DNA from: Mycolicibacterium iranicum
GTDB taxonomy: Bacteria > Actinomycetota > Actinomycetes > Mycobacteriales > Mycobacteriaceae
DNA length: 64,000 nucleotides
Assembly: GCF_002101705.1 (NCBI RefSeq)
Contig: NZ_LQPC01000052.1
Coordinates: 1 to 64,000 of the forward strand
Direction of reading: 5' to 3'
Part shown: one piece after another, positions 52,886-62,587 of the stretch
Position numbering within the stretch: the first letter of the stretch is position 1
How the letters are laid out: every line of letters begins with the position of its first letter
Made by a program: the position numbers and the translations under genes
The notes under the pieces: generated by a model
Told to the model about the DNA's origin: nothing
Seen by the model: the letters and a program-made list of their open reading frames with translations, nothing else
Database searches by the model: none

Positions 52886-53671
52886 ATGAGCTCCCCGACA
52901 ATCTGGTCCTCAGGACGCTACGACGCCGTCGGCGAACGCATCGCCCCCATCGCCGCCCAGGTGGTCGACGCGGCCGAACAGCGGCGCGCACTCGGTGGAG
53001 CCGACGTCGTCGACCTTGCCTGCGGAACGGGAAGTGCCGCACTCGCTGCCGCCGCCCGCGGCGCCCGGGTGACGGGGGTCGACTACACACCGGAACTCGT
53101 CGCCATCGCGAAAGAGCGAGACGGCGCTGACGCGGTCACCTGGCGCGTCGGTGACGCGTCGGACACCGGACTGCCTGCGGGCGCGTTCGATGTGGCGGTA
53201 TCGAACATGGGCATCATCTTCGTCGACCCCTACCGGCAGGTCAGCGAGATCGTCCGCTTGCTCAAACCGGCTGGTGCACTTGCCTTCTCGGCATGGGTGC
53301 GCAATGTCGAGAATCCGCTGTTCGATCCGGTGGTGGCCGTGCTCGGCGCTCCCGCCAAGGCGGCTTTCTCCCCCGATCAGTGGGGTGACACCGTGGTGCT
53401 GACCGAGCGTTTGGGCGACCACTTCGACGACATCGACGTCCAGCGCGGCGAACACCGCTGGGAGTTCGAGTCCATGGCCGCGGCCCTGCACTGGCTGCGC
53501 GCCGAATCACCCGTACACGTCGAGACCTTCCGGCGGGCGGATACCGCCCAACAAGAACTTCTGGCAACGGAATTCGAGAAAGCACTGCGACCACATCGGC
53601 AGCGCTCCGGCGCGGTCGCCTTCACCAGTCCCTACGTCGTGGTGAGCGCGCGCAAGGCTCACTCCGCCTGA
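52886..53671 (+). CDS. SAM-dependent class I methyltransferase
   Basis: 261 residues from MSSPTIWSSGRYDAVG. SAM-binding motif I is VVDLACGTGSAALAAAARGARVTGVDYTPELV; the acidic motif GDASDTGLPAGAFDVAVSNMG follows. UbiE/Methyltransf_11-like, no membrane helix. Substrate unknown. The last 13 bases overlap the convergent methyltransferase gene. Confidence 0.88.
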   Translation: MSSPTIWSSGRYDAVGERIAPIAAQVVDAAEQRRALGGADVVDLACGTGSAALAAAARGARVTGVDYTPELVAIAKERDGADAVTWRVGDASDTGLPAGAFDVAVSNMGIIFVDPYRQVSEIVRLLKPAGALAFSAWVRNVENPLFDPVVAVLGAPAKAAFSPDQWGDTVVLTERLGDHFDDIDVQRGEHRWEFESMAAALHWLRAESPVHVETFRRADTAQQELLATEFEKALRPHRQRSGAVAFTSPYVVVSARKAHSA

Positions 53672-55167
53672 TAAAGGATCCCGCGGCCGATGGCCTCCCG
53701 CACCACAGGCATCGCCGCGGCGGCCAGCGCGTCGGCGTCGACGCCGTGGTGGGCGGCGAGCAGTTCCACGAGCGTGCCCAACGGCACCTCGCCGCGACAA
53801 CCCGCGAGCAGCGCGCGGGACACCTCGTCGACGCCGATGACGGCGGCCGGTCCGCCGGGGCGCCGCACGGCGGCCCCCACGACCTGCCACCCCTGCTCTC
53901 CGGGAAGAGACTGCTCTTCCAGAAACACCGGCGCGGTCGACAGTTTGGCGGCGAGTAGCTGGCCGTCGCTGGTGGCATGCAGGTATTCGCGGCGGGCGAA
54001 GAAGGCGTCGATCTCAGGACCGGTCAGCGCTTCGTCGGCCCCGGTGATGGATTCGAGAATGTGCTCTGGCGGGCGCTTATCGCCGGCCCGCGGTGCGCGC
54101 AGCGTGACCATACCCATGCCGACGCCGGCGATGCCTTCGGCGTCGAACCAGTCCAGCCATCGGCCGCCGCGCTCGGCCGCCTGCTCCGGCGTCTCCCCCG
54201 CGTCCGAGGTCCACAGCGAGACGTAGCTGACGGGATCGGCGAACTCGCGCTGCACCACCCAGGCGTGCAGGCCACTGCCTGCCAGCCAGTCGGCGACGCG
54301 TTCCTGCCAGTTCTCCGGGTCACGGACGATCCAGTTCGCCATGATCTGCGCGGTGCCGCCGGGTTCGAGGTGGTCGGCAGCGTGCTCGATCAGGTTCTGG
54401 CACAACGCATCCCCGGCCATCCCCGAGTCGCGGTAGATGTAGTCCAGCGCACCGGCGCCCACCACGAACGGCGGGTTGGAGACGATGAGGTCGAATCGCT
54501 CGCCCGCGACGGGCTCGAACATGCTGCCGCACCGCAGATCCCAGGTCATGCCGTTGAGGCGGGCCGTCGCCGCGGCGAGCGTCAGCGCGCGCGGGTTGGT
54601 GTCGGTGGCGACGATCTCCTCGCAGTGCGCGTTCAGGTGCAGCGCTTGGATGCCGCATCCGGTGCCGAGGTCCAACGCCCGCCCCACCTTAGTGCGCACG
54701 ACCGCGTGGGCCAGTGAGACCGTGGCACCGCCGATGCCCAGTACGTGGTCGTGCCGCACCGGCCCGGAACGCAGCGCGGCGTCCTGATCGGAGACGACCA
54801 GAAAGTCGTTGATGCCGTCACTGGTCGGTCGGATGTCGAGGGCGGCCCGCACCGTGCCGTCCCGGCCGTGTTCGAGGACGCCGTTGTCCACCAGACGGTC
54901 GACGGTGGTGCCGGGCAGGGCCAGTTCGGCTCGGTCGCGCGACTCGTCGGTGCCGAGCAGGAACAACCGAACCAGCACCGCAAGTCGCTGGTGCTCGGGT
55001 GCCGCGCGCTCAGTGGCGCGCAGCGCCGACCACCACAGTCCCCGGCTGAACGCGGCGCCCGCGTCGGCCCCGAGCAGCTCGGCCACCCCGTCGGTGGTGT
55101 AACCGGCGGAGCGCAGATCGGCCCCAATGGTGTCGACGACTCCAACCGAATGGAGCGGACCCGTCAA
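53659..55167 (-). CDS. Large SAM-dependent methyltransferase with NPPF motif
   Basis: 502 residues from a TTG that overlaps the SRAP stop (TTGA). An N-terminal helical domain of about 150 residues precedes the methyltransferase: [27 protein letters not shown] and [18 protein letters not shown] is the signature of N-methyltransferases acting on adenine or glutamine (RsmC/PrmC/HemK-like). A 170-residue C-terminal domain of unknown type follows. It could modify RNA or protein; no direct evidence here. Translationally coupled to the SRAP gene. Confidence 0.82.
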   Translation of the reverse strand: MTGPLHSVGVVDTIGADLRSAGYTTDGVAELLGADAGAAFSRGLWWSALRATERAAPEHQRLAVLVRLFLLGTDESRDRAELALPGTTVDRLVDNGVLEHGRDGTVRAALDIRPTSDGINDFLVVSDQDAALRSGPVRHDHVLGIGGATVSLAHAVVRTKVGRALDLGTGCGIQALHLNAHCEEIVATDTNPRALTLAAATARLNGMTWDLRCGSMFEPVAGERFDLIVSNPPFVVGAGALDYIYRDSGMAGDALCQNLIEHAADHLEPGGTAQIMANWIVRDPENWQERVADWLAGSGLHAWVVQREFADPVSYVSLWTSDAGETPEQAAERGGRWLDWFDAEGIAGVGMGMVTLRAPRAGDKRPPEHILESITGADEALTGPEIDAFFARREYLHATSDGQLLAAKLSTAPVFLEEQSLPGEQGWQVVGAAVRRPGGPAAVIGVDEVSRALLAGCRGEVPLGTLVELLAAHHGVDADALAAAAMPVVREAIGRGILYQAE

Positions 55168-55928
55168 AGCAGGGTGCCTTGCTCGGCTTGAGGCTGAGCG
55201 GGCTCGATGAGTTCGGGCCCGTTGTTGCGGATGCTGTTCACCAGCGTCGACACCTCGCGGATCTCGATGCGATCCAGATCGCCGTGGCCGCGCAGCAGGC
55301 CCTCGTCGATCGGGGCGTCCGGATCGAGCCAGCGGTCCCAGTCGGGGGCGCTGATCGTCAGCGGCATCCGGTCGTGGATGTCGGCGAGCTGGGCGGCCGC
55401 GTCGGTGGTGATGATCGTGCAACTCAGCAGGGGTTTGGCGTCCTTGGGTGCCTCTTTGGGTCGCCAAGTGGTCCACAGACCCGCCATGAACAGCGGCTCA
55501 CCGTCACCCGCGTACATGTAGTAGGGCGTCTTGGCGCCCTTGGCTTCGCCTCTCTTAGTCCACTCGTACCAACCGTCCATCGGCACCAGGCACCGCTTCG
55601 CTTTCGCCGAACTCCGGAACGCCGGCGACGACGTCACCTTGTCGGCGCGGGCGTTGATCAGCAGCGGCCCGCTCTTGGTGTCCGGCCCGCCGTCCTCGGC
55701 CGTCTTCGCCCACGGCGGCACCAGCCCCCAGCGCATCAGCCGCACCCGCCGCGTCGACTCGTCCTCGGGATCGGTATGGCGCTTGACCACCGTGGCCACG
55801 GTCGTCGTGGGAGCCACGTTGTAATTGGCCGTCGGCGGATCCTTCTTATCCGATGTTGCTTCGTCGATGGCTTTGATCTTCTCGGCCAGCAGCGCCGGAT
55901 CGGTCGTCACCGCGAATCGTCCGCACAT
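55164..55928 (-). CDS. SRAP-domain abasic-site shielding protein (YedK/HMCES family)
   Basis: 254 residues. The start is fixed at MCGRFAVT because the enzyme needs Cys2 to become N-terminal after methionine removal; it forms a thiazolidine crosslink with abasic sites in single-stranded DNA. Other conserved residues are the asparagine in NYNVAPT, the glutamate in DGWYEW and the histidine in IHDRMP. The M. tuberculosis homolog is Rv3226c. It is divergent from aroA with 36 bases between starts. Confidence 0.93.
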   Translation of the reverse strand: MCGRFAVTTDPALLAEKIKAIDEATSDKKDPPTANYNVAPTTTVATVVKRHTDPEDESTRRVRLMRWGLVPPWAKTAEDGGPDTKSGPLLINARADKVTSSPAFRSSAKAKRCLVPMDGWYEWTKRGEAKGAKTPYYMYAGDGEPLFMAGLWTTWRPKEAPKDAKPLLSCTIITTDAAAQLADIHDRMPLTISAPDWDRWLDPDAPIDEGLLRGHGDLDRIEIREVSTLVNSIRNNGPELIEPAQPQAEQGTLL

Positions 55929-55964
55929 GATCCCCATGGTGGCAGAAAGTCCCGACAGGCCAGA

Positions 55965-57311
55965 ATGGACGCTGTGAGCAACTGGCCGGCCCCGTCGACC
56001 GCAACCCCTGTCCACGCCACCGTCACGGTGCCCGGCTCGAAGTCCCAGACCAATCGGGCGCTGATCCTCGCCGCACTCGCAGCCCCGCAAAACACCTCGA
56101 CATCGTCTTCTCTTCGCGCAAGCGGCTCATCGACAGTCTCCGGCGCGCTGCGCAGCCGCGACACCGACCTGATGATCAGCGCGTTGCAGGCGCTCGGCAT
56201 CACCGTCGATGCGTCCGACACCGACGACACCGAACTGACCATCGGCGGTGCGCTGGCCCCGAAGGCGGGCACCCGCATCGACTGCGGCCTCGCCGGAACC
56301 GTGTTGCGCTTCGTGCCGCCGCTCGCCGCGCTGAGCACCGAGAGCGTCGTCTTCGACGGTGACGAGCAGGCTCGATCGCGGCCGATCGCGCCGCTTCTCG
56401 ACGGGCTGCGCGGCCTCGGGGTGCCCGTCGCCGGTGACGGGCTGCCGTTCACGGTCCGCGGCGCGGGGTCCGTGCGTGGCGGCACCGTCGAAATCGACGC
56501 GTCGGGCTCGTCGCAGTTCGTGTCAGGGCTGCTGCTGTCCGGCGCGGCGTTCACCGAGGGGCTGACGATCGTGCACACCGGCGAGTCGGTGCCGTCGGCG
56601 CCGCACATCGCGATGACGGTCTCGATGCTGCGCGACGCCGGCGTCGAGGTCGACGACTCGCAACCCGACGTCTGGCGGGTCGCGCCCGGCCCCATCGCGG
56701 CGCGGCACTGGGCCATCGAGCCGGACCTGTCCAACTCCGTGCCGTTCCTTGCGGCCGCCGTCGTCAGTGGTGGCGCCGTGCGAATCACCGGCTGGCCCGG
56801 TGTCAGCACGCAGCCCGCCGACACCATCCTGTCGATCCTGGAAAGCCTGGGATCGCAGGTGCGCCACGGGAGTTCGTACCTGGAGGTCCAGGGCGCAACG
56901 GCCTACGGCGGCATCGACGTCGACCTCCGCGACGTCGGCGAACTGGCCCCGTCGGTCGCCGCCATGGCCGCGCTGGCCAGCCCGGGTTCGGTGTCGCGGT
57001 TGCGCGGAATCGCGCATCTGCGCGGGCACGAGACCGACAGGCTGGCCGCGCTGAGCACCGAGATCAACCGCATCGGCGGCCAGTGCGAGGAGACGGAGGA
57101 CGGCCTGGTCATCACCGCCACGCAGATGCACGGCGGCACCTGGTCGTCCTACGCCGACCACCGGATGGCGACCGCGGGCGCGATCGTCGGCCTGCGCGTG
57201 CCCGGCATCGAGGTCGAGGACATCGGCACCACCGCGAAGACCCTGCCCGACTTTCCGCAGCTGTGGGCCGAGATGCTGGACGGACAGACCGACCCGCAGG
57301 GCAACGCTTGA
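55965..57311 (+). CDS. aroA: EPSP synthase (3-phosphoshikimate 1-carboxyvinyltransferase)
   Basis: 448 residues from [16 protein letters not shown]; a GTG at 55974 is the alternative. EPSPS motifs: [33 protein letters not shown] (with a TVLRF glycine loop), [29 protein letters not shown] and [12 protein letters not shown]. It catalyses the sixth shikimate step. After ALAAP, about nine residues (NTSTSSSLR-like) appear inserted compared with the M. tuberculosis enzyme I remember. Overlaps rsgA by TTGA. Confidence 0.93.
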   Translation: MDAVSNWPAPSTATPVHATVTVPGSKSQTNRALILAALAAPQNTSTSSSLRASGSSTVSGALRSRDTDLMISALQALGITVDASDTDDTELTIGGALAPKAGTRIDCGLAGTVLRFVPPLAALSTESVVFDGDEQARSRPIAPLLDGLRGLGVPVAGDGLPFTVRGAGSVRGGTVEIDASGSSQFVSGLLLSGAAFTEGLTIVHTGESVPSAPHIAMTVSMLRDAGVEVDDSQPDVWRVAPGPIAARHWAIEPDLSNSVPFLAAAVVSGGAVRITGWPGVSTQPADTILSILESLGSQVRHGSSYLEVQGATAYGGIDVDLRDVGELAPSVAAMAALASPGSVSRLRGIAHLRGHETDRLAALSTEINRIGGQCEETEDGLVITATQMHGGTWSSYADHRMATAGAIVGLRVPGIEVEDIGTTAKTLPDFPQLWAEMLDGQTDPQGNA

Positions 57312-58288
57312 GCAAACGCCAGTACGACGAGTCCGATGTCCGGGTGCGCCCCGGGCGCGGCTCACGTCCGCGGACCAAGACCCGGCCCGAACACGCCGAC
57401 GCCCAGCAGGCGATGATCGTCACCGTCGACCGCGGGCGGTGGGGTTGCGTACTCGGAGGCGATCCGCAGCGCCGCGTGACCGCGATGCGGGCGCGCGAAC
57501 TCGGGCGGACACCGATCGTCGTGGGAGACGACGTCGACGTTGTCGGCGACCTGTCCGGTCGCACCGACACACTGGCGCGTATCGTGCGCCGCGGCGAGCG
57601 GCGAACAGTGTTGCGCCGCACCGCCGATGACACCGACCCGACCGAGCGCGTTGTCGTCGCCAACGCCGACCAGTTGCTGATCGTCGTGGCGCTGGCCGAC
57701 CCGCCGCCACGCACCGGCCTGGTCGAGCGCGCGCTGATCGCCGCTTACGCCGGAGGATTGGTGCCGATCCTGTGCCTGACAAAAACCGACCTGGCACCGG
57801 CGGAACCGTTCGCCGCCCAGTTCCGCGATCTCGACCTGACCATCATCACCGCCGGTCGCGACGACCCGCTCGAAGCAGTCGGGAGCTTACTCACCGGCAA
57901 GGTCACCGCACTGCTCGGCCATTCCGGTGTCGGAAAGTCGACGCTGGTGAATCGTCTTGTCCCAGAAGCGGAACGGGCCACCGGCGCGGTGACCGACGTC
58001 GGCAAGGGCCGGCACACCTCGACCCAGTCGGTGGCGTTGCCGCTGGCGCTGGGTGGCTGGGTGGTCGACACCCCGGGCATCCGATCGTTCGGGCTGGCGC
58101 ACATCGAACCCGACGATGTGGTGCTGGCGTTCTCCGATCTCGCGGACGCGATCGATGACTGCCCGCGCGGATGCGGGCACATGGGCCCACCCGCCGATCC
58201 TGAGTGTGCGCTGGATGCGCTGACCGGAGCCGCCGAAGGCCGTGTCCGGGCGGCCCGCAGGTTGTTGGCCGCGCTGCGGGAAGCCTGA
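57308..58288 (+). CDS. rsgA: Ribosome small subunit-dependent GTPase RsgA
   Basis: 326 residues from a TTG overlapping the aroA stop (TTGA). Circularly permuted GTPase order: LTKTD (G4) precedes GHSGVGKST (G1) and VDTPGI (G3). The N-terminal OB fold is short; the C-terminal zinc site is [16 protein letters not shown]. RsgA checks late 30S maturation. The first 30 residues are basic and variable. Translationally coupled to aroA. Confidence 0.92.
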   Translation: MSKRQYDESDVRVRPGRGSRPRTKTRPEHADAQQAMIVTVDRGRWGCVLGGDPQRRVTAMRARELGRTPIVVGDDVDVVGDLSGRTDTLARIVRRGERRTVLRRTADDTDPTERVVVANADQLLIVVALADPPPRTGLVERALIAAYAGGLVPILCLTKTDLAPAEPFAAQFRDLDLTIITAGRDDPLEAVGSLLTGKVTALLGHSGVGKSTLVNRLVPEAERATGAVTDVGKGRHTSTQSVALPLALGGWVVDTPGIRSFGLAHIEPDDVVLAFSDLADAIDDCPRGCGHMGPPADPECALDALTGAAEGRVRAARRLLAALREA

Positions 58289-58385
58289 GGCCGGCGCGCG
58301 ACGTTGTGACGTTGGAATTACCAGGTGGATGATGCGTTTGCGGCGGGTGTCCGACGGGCACGCTGCCCGCGAGAAGGAGGATTGT

Positions 58386-59246
58386 ATGACTGAAGTACCG
58401 ACCATCGAACTCAACGACGGCTCGCGGATCCCGCAGCTAGGCTTCGGGGTATTCCAGATCGAGCCCGACGAGACCGCCGATGCTGTGAAGCAAGCTCTGG
58501 AAATCGGCTATCGCCACATCGACACCGCGGAGATGTACCAGAACGAGAAGGGCGTCGGCGAGGGCATCCGTAACTCGGGTATCAGCCGCGGTGATGTCTT
58601 CATCACGAGCAAGCTGAACAACGGCTACCACACGCCCGAAGATGCGCGCCGCGCGTTCGAGGAGACGTTGAAGGCACTGGCCTTCGACGGCGACGACAAC
58701 TACGTCGACCTGTTCCTCATCCACTGGCCACTGCCGACGCTGTACGACGGCGACTTCGTCTCGACGTGGAAAACGCTGGAGGAGTTCAAGAAAGACGGCC
58801 GCGCCCGCAGCATCGGGGTGTCCAACTTCCAGGTCGCGCACCTGCAGCGGCTGGCCGAAGAGACCGACACGGTGCCCGCGGTCAATCAGATCGAGGTGCA
58901 CCCGTACTTCGCCAACAACGAGGTCCGCGCCTACGGCAAGGAGCATGGCATCGCGACCGAGGCGTGGTCGCCGATCGCTCAGGGCAAGGTCCTCGACGAT
59001 CCCGTCGTCACCCGCATCGCCGAGTCGACGGGCAAGTCGCCGGCGCAGGTGGTGCTGCGCTGGCACATTCAGCGGGGCGACATCGTCTTCCCGAAATCGG
59101 TGACGCCGCAGCGCATCAAGGACAACTTCGCGTTGTTCGACTTCGAGCTCGGCGGCGAGGATTTCGATGCCATCTCGGCCCTGGACAAGGGCGAGGACGG
59201 CAGGATCGGGCCGAACCCGGATACGTTCGACTACATCCCCAGCTGA
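58386..59246 (+). CDS. Aldo/keto reductase
   Basis: 286 residues, with AAGGAGG eight bases upstream of the ATG. AKR signature: GYRHIDTAEMYQNEKGVG (catalytic Asp and Tyr), FITSKLNNG (Lys), FLIHWPLP (His) and IVFPKSVTPQRIKDNF (NADPH site). A cytosolic TIM-barrel enzyme reducing carbonyls; natural substrate unknown. I do not recall an AKR between rsgA and desA3 in M. tuberculosis, so it is an added or relocated gene. Followed by a long hairpin. Confidence 0.9.
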   Translation: MTEVPTIELNDGSRIPQLGFGVFQIEPDETADAVKQALEIGYRHIDTAEMYQNEKGVGEGIRNSGISRGDVFITSKLNNGYHTPEDARRAFEETLKALAFDGDDNYVDLFLIHWPLPTLYDGDFVSTWKTLEEFKKDGRARSIGVSNFQVAHLQRLAEETDTVPAVNQIEVHPYFANNEVRAYGKEHGIATEAWSPIAQGKVLDDPVVTRIAESTGKSPAQVVLRWHIQRGDIVFPKSVTPQRIKDNFALFDFELGGEDFDAISALDKGEDGRIGPNPDTFDYIPS

Positions 59247-59251
59247 CAACG

Positions 59252-59299
59252 GATTCGGGTGTAGCTGGTCAGCCGAAGCTGACCAGCTACACCCGAATC
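59252..59299. terminator. Bidirectional terminator between AKR and desA3
   Basis: Perfect 22-bp inverted repeat with a CGAA loop. The left arm runs 59252-59273 (starts GATTCGGGTGTAG), the right arm 59278-59299 (ends CACCCGAATC). It lies exactly between convergent stop codons and is among the most stable structures in the window. Confidence 0.9.
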
Positions 59300-59303
59300 G
59301 CCG

Positions 59304-60560
59304 TCAGGCCGCCAGTTGCTGGCGCTTGATCGCAGCCTTGTGCGCGCGCCTGTCACGGCGGCGCGTCCGGACGGCCGCGATCGCCGACCTCAGACCGGTG
59401 CGTTCTGTCTCGTCCAGGCCGTCGAACATCCGCTCGCTGCGCGTCTCCGGCGCATCGTCGCGAGTGTCGGTGAGAAAACGGTCGGGAAGGGACAGTTTGG
59501 CGATGGTGCGCCACGACTTGCCGTACTGCACCAGGAAATTGCCTGTGGTGTAGGGCAAGTCGTACTTGTCGCAGATCTCGCGCACCCGCATCGAGATCTC
59601 GTAGTACCGGTTGCTCGGCAGATCCGGGAACAGGTGGTGCTCGATCTGGTGGCACAGGTTGCCGCTCATGAACCGCAGCACCGGGCCGTTCTCGAAGTTC
59701 GCGCTGCCGAGCATCTGGCGCAGGTACCACTCACCGCGGGTCTCGCCGACCATGTCGGTCTTGGTGAATTTCTCAGCGCCGTCGGGGAAGTGACCGCAGA
59801 AGATGACGGCGTTGGCCCACACATTGCGGATGATGTTGGCGACCACGTTGGCCTTCAACGTCGACTTGAACGTGGCACCCGGTGACAGCGAGGTCAACGC
59901 GGGATAGGCGATGTAGTCCTTGGCGACCTGGTGGCCGGCCTTGATGCCGAACTCCTTGACCCGAACCATCGTGGCCTTGCGGTCGTCGCGACCCTTGAAG
60001 ATCTTGCCGAGCTCGAGATGCTGCAGGCCGACGCCCCATTCGAAAGCCACGCACAGCAACGTGTTGAAGAACAGGTTGCCCAGGTTCATCGGCGTCCAGC
60101 GCTGGTCGCGCGTCACGCGGATGACGCCGTAGCCCACGTCGTCATCCATGCCGAGGATGTTCGTGTACTTGTGGTGCATGAAGTTGTGAGTGAAGCGCCA
60201 GTGCTTGGACGCGCCGCTCATGTCCCACTCCCACGAGGAGGAGTGAATCTCAGGATCGTTCATCCAGTCCCACTGGCCGTGCATGACGTTGTGGCCGATC
60301 TCCATGTTCTCGATGATCTTGGCCACGCCCAGTGTGGTGGTGCCCGCCCACCAGAACTTCCGCTTGGAGCTGCCCGCCAGCATCAGCCGGCCGGCCACCT
60401 CCAGCGCGCGCTGCAGCGCGATGGTGCGGCGGATGTAGCGCGCGTCGCGCGCCCCGCGGGAGTCCTCGATGTCCTGGCGGATCGCATCGAGTTCGCGTCC
60501 CAAACCCTCGATGTCCGCGTCAGTCAGGTGCGCGAACTCGGGAACGTCGGTAATCGCCAT
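59304..60560 (-). CDS. desA3: Stearoyl-CoA delta-9 desaturase DesA3
   Basis: 418 residues from MAITDVPEFAHLTDAD. Three histidine boxes of membrane fatty acid desaturases are present: HNVMHGQWDW, HNFMHHKYTN and HQIEHHLFPD. Long hydrophobic stretches between them provide membrane insertion. In M. tuberculosis DesA3 makes oleate from stearoyl-CoA using the adjacent reductase as electron donor. A perfect palindrome lies 34 bases upstream of its start (60594-60617). Converges on the AKR gene. Confidence 0.95.
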   Translation of the reverse strand: MAITDVPEFAHLTDADIEGLGRELDAIRQDIEDSRGARDARYIRRTIALQRALEVAGRLMLAGSSKRKFWWAGTTTLGVAKIIENMEIGHNVMHGQWDWMNDPEIHSSSWEWDMSGASKHWRFTHNFMHHKYTNILGMDDDVGYGVIRVTRDQRWTPMNLGNLFFNTLLCVAFEWGVGLQHLELGKIFKGRDDRKATMVRVKEFGIKAGHQVAKDYIAYPALTSLSPGATFKSTLKANVVANIIRNVWANAVIFCGHFPDGAEKFTKTDMVGETRGEWYLRQMLGSANFENGPVLRFMSGNLCHQIEHHLFPDLPSNRYYEISMRVREICDKYDLPYTTGNFLVQYGKSWRTIAKLSLPDRFLTDTRDDAPETRSERMFDGLDETERTGLRSAIAAVRTRRRDRRAHKAAIKRQQLAA

Positions 60561-60593
60561 GGTTTCAGCCTCCTCTCGCTTACCTACGCTACC

Positions 60594-60617
60594 GTAACCT
60601 ACGTACTCGTAGGTTAC
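60594..60617 (-). promoter_or_regulatory. Palindromic operator upstream of desA3
   Basis: GTAACCTACG (60594-60603) and CGTAGGTTAC (60608-60617) are perfect ten-base arms with a four-base spacer, typical of a TetR-type site. Just beside it, ACCTACGCTACCGTAAC (60582-60598) shares sequence with the reductase operator at 61837-61863. It lies between the reductase stop and desA3, over the expected promoter. Confidence 0.8.
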
Positions 60618-60630
60618 TACCCAGTAAAGC

Positions 60631-61773
60631 TTAAACGTCGAGTACGCAGTCGCCCGACGCTGCGGAAACGCAGGTCTGGACACGGGTGCCGGGTTCGTGC
60701 TCGACGCCGGTCCGCAGATCGCGCACGTGCCCTTCCAAAAGCCCGACGACGCAGGACTGGCAGATGCCCATGCGGCAGCCGAACGGCATGCGTACCCCGG
60801 CATCTTCACCGGCATCCATCAGTGACGTCGCGGCGTCGACCGTGGCCGACCGCCCCGACCGCCTGAACTCCACCGTGCCGCCGCTGCCGTGCACCGGCGC
60901 CCGCGACACCGCGAAGCGCTCGAGGTGCAACCGCTCACCGGCGCCTGAGGCCTTCCACGTGCGCTCGGCGGCCTCGAGCATCGCCTCGGGGCCGCACGCC
61001 CACGTCTGACGTTCGCGCCAATCGGGCACGATCTCGTCGAGTCGATCGAAGTCGAGCCTGCCGTCGGTCCGCGTCGCCCGAAGGTGGAGTTTGTACCCCT
61101 TGTTGCGGTACGCCAGTTGCGACAGCTCCGAGGCGAACATCACGTCCGACTCGGTGGGTGCCGAGTGCAGGTGCACGATGTCGGTGATCTGAGAGCGCCG
61201 AGCCAGCGTGCGCAGCATCGACATGACGGGAGTGATACCCGAACCTGCGGTCACAAACAGCACGGACGCCGGAGCCGGGTCAGGCATTACGAAATTGCCC
61301 TGCGGCGCAGCAAGTCTCACGATGGTGCCCGGTTCGACACCGCCGACCAGGTGAGTCGACAGGAACCCCTCCGGCATCGCCTTGACGGTGATGGTGATGG
61401 TGCGCGAGCCCTTGCTGGTGACGGGACTGCTGGTGAGCGAATACGAGCGCCAGCGCCAGCGCCCGTCCACGAGCAGGCCGATGCCGATGTACTGGCCGGC
61501 TTCGTAGTCGAACGAGAAACCCCAGCCCGGTTTGATGACGAGCGTGGCCGAGTCCTCCGTCTCCCTGCGCACGTCGACGACTCGCCCGCGCAGCTCCCGC
61601 GCCGACCACAGCGGGTTGGCGAGCTTGAGATAGTCGTCGGGCAACAGCGGTGTCGTGATGCGCCCTGCGATCGTGCGCAGGACATGCCAGCCCGGCCGCT
61701 GCTTGGCACCGGCGACAGTGGGCCGGACGGTGTCGGCCACCTTCGCGGTGGTTTTGATTGTCGTCTTGGCCAT
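60631..61773 (-). CDS. Ferredoxin-type oxidoreductase, electron donor of DesA3 (Rv3230c-like)
   Basis: 380 residues. A ferredoxin-reductase FAD/NAD(P)H module ([13 protein letters not shown] flavin motif; [18 protein letters not shown] nucleotide motif; WACGPEAML) precedes a C-terminal plant-type [2Fe-2S] domain with CRMGICQSC and [10 protein letters not shown]. The homolog Rv3230c supplies electrons to DesA3. It lies 70 bases upstream of desA3, same strand, with its own strong palindromic operator, so the two genes are likely co-regulated. Confidence 0.93.
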   Translation of the reverse strand: MAKTTIKTTAKVADTVRPTVAGAKQRPGWHVLRTIAGRITTPLLPDDYLKLANPLWSARELRGRVVDVRRETEDSATLVIKPGWGFSFDYEAGQYIGIGLLVDGRWRWRSYSLTSSPVTSKGSRTITITVKAMPEGFLSTHLVGGVEPGTIVRLAAPQGNFVMPDPAPASVLFVTAGSGITPVMSMLRTLARRSQITDIVHLHSAPTESDVMFASELSQLAYRNKGYKLHLRATRTDGRLDFDRLDEIVPDWRERQTWACGPEAMLEAAERTWKASGAGERLHLERFAVSRAPVHGSGGTVEFRRSGRSATVDAATSLMDAGEDAGVRMPFGCRMGICQSCVVGLLEGHVRDLRTGVEHEPGTRVQTCVSAASGDCVLDV

Positions 61774-61836
61774 GGCGGCTCCTGCCCGGATTGCACGTGG
61801 TTGGCGACGCGGCCCCAGCCTAGTGGGGCACTTACC

Positions 61837-61863
61837 TACGGTAGCGTAACTTACGCTACCGTA
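61837..61863 (-). promoter_or_regulatory. Palindromic operator upstream of the reductase gene
   Basis: TACGGTAGCGTAA (61837-61849) and TTACGCTACCGTA (61851-61863) are perfect 13-base arms around one C. It lies 64 bases before the reductase start codon. The shared CTACCGTA-type half sites with the desA3 upstream region point to one repressor for both. Confidence 0.85.
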
Positions 61864-61871
61864 TCCACCCC

Positions 61872-62369
61872 TCAGAGCAGGTCAAGCAGGAATGGCAGCT
61901 CTTGTGGCGCATACCACGCGAGGTCGTGATCTTGAGCGTCGCCGACCGTGAGCTCAGAATCCTCGTCGCCCAGATCGGCCGCGTCGATCACCTCGACGGC
62001 CGCGATGACCGCCGGCTCGGCAGCCGCGTTGTCGACGTACGCGGCGATCACGTGTCCGATCGCCAACTCCCCTGCCACCCGTACGACGGCGTCGTCGAGA
62101 TCGGGCCGCAGCGTCACGTCCTCGGCGTCGGCCTCGACGACCACCCGCCGGGCGGGCAGCCCGTCGGAGTTCTCATCTCCGAGCAGACGCAGCGAGGCCA
62201 TGGCCGCCTCCCGCAGCGCCACGTCGGCGAGTTCATCCTCGTCCCCCTCGGCGTAAGCCTCGCGCAGCGTCGGCGTCACGGCGAACGCCGTTCCGTTGAC
62301 GGGACGGAGCGAGCCGTCGGCGACCAGCCGCTGCAGCATGGTCAGGGTTGCGGGAACGTAGACGCGCAC
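61872..62369 (-). CDS. DUF6912 protein (Rv3231c-like)
   Basis: 165 residues from [15 protein letters not shown]. Acidic Ala/Asp/Leu-rich, no membrane segment or recognized catalytic motif; the tail [17 protein letters not shown] is conserved in relatives. Function unknown. It ends next to the reductase operator. In M. tuberculosis the homolog is followed by ppk2; here the synteny stops and aromatic catabolism genes appear. Confidence 0.8.
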   Translation of the reverse strand: MRVYVPATLTMLQRLVADGSLRPVNGTAFAVTPTLREAYAEGDEDELADVALREAAMASLRLLGDENSDGLPARRVVVEADAEDVTLRPDLDDAVVRVAGELAIGHVIAAYVDNAAAEPAVIAAVEVIDAADLGDEDSELTVGDAQDHDLAWYAPQELPFLLDLL

Positions 62370-62474
62370 CAGGTGAGGCTAGCTGGCAGAGCCCACAGAA
62401 CCACGAACCACCGCGCAAAGGGTCTGAGCGTCTCACGGTCGACGCGCACCGGACGCTCCTGTAGCGGCCGGATC

Positions 62475-62574
62475 TGATCGCCGCCATTGCCAGTGGGCCG
62501 TCCGACCGCGTGATCTTGATCATCAGGCCGGTACCGATGTTGCCCGACCCGATGATCGACACCGGGTAACTCAT
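62475..62574 (-). pseudogene. Truncated acylating acetaldehyde dehydrogenase (HsaG/MhpF-like) remnant
   Basis: Starts with ATG 13 bases after the hydratase stop, preceded by AAGGAG. The first 33 codons MSYPVSIIGSGNIGTGLMIK, then ITRSDGPLAMAAI, are the intact NAD-binding N-terminus of CoA-acylating acetaldehyde dehydrogenases. Homology stops near 62475, and the frame then runs on into unrelated sequence. The family is about 300 residues, so roughly 90 percent is lost. The aldolase that normally follows is also missing. Confidence 0.8.
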
Positions 62575-62587
62575 GAGGGCGCTCCTT

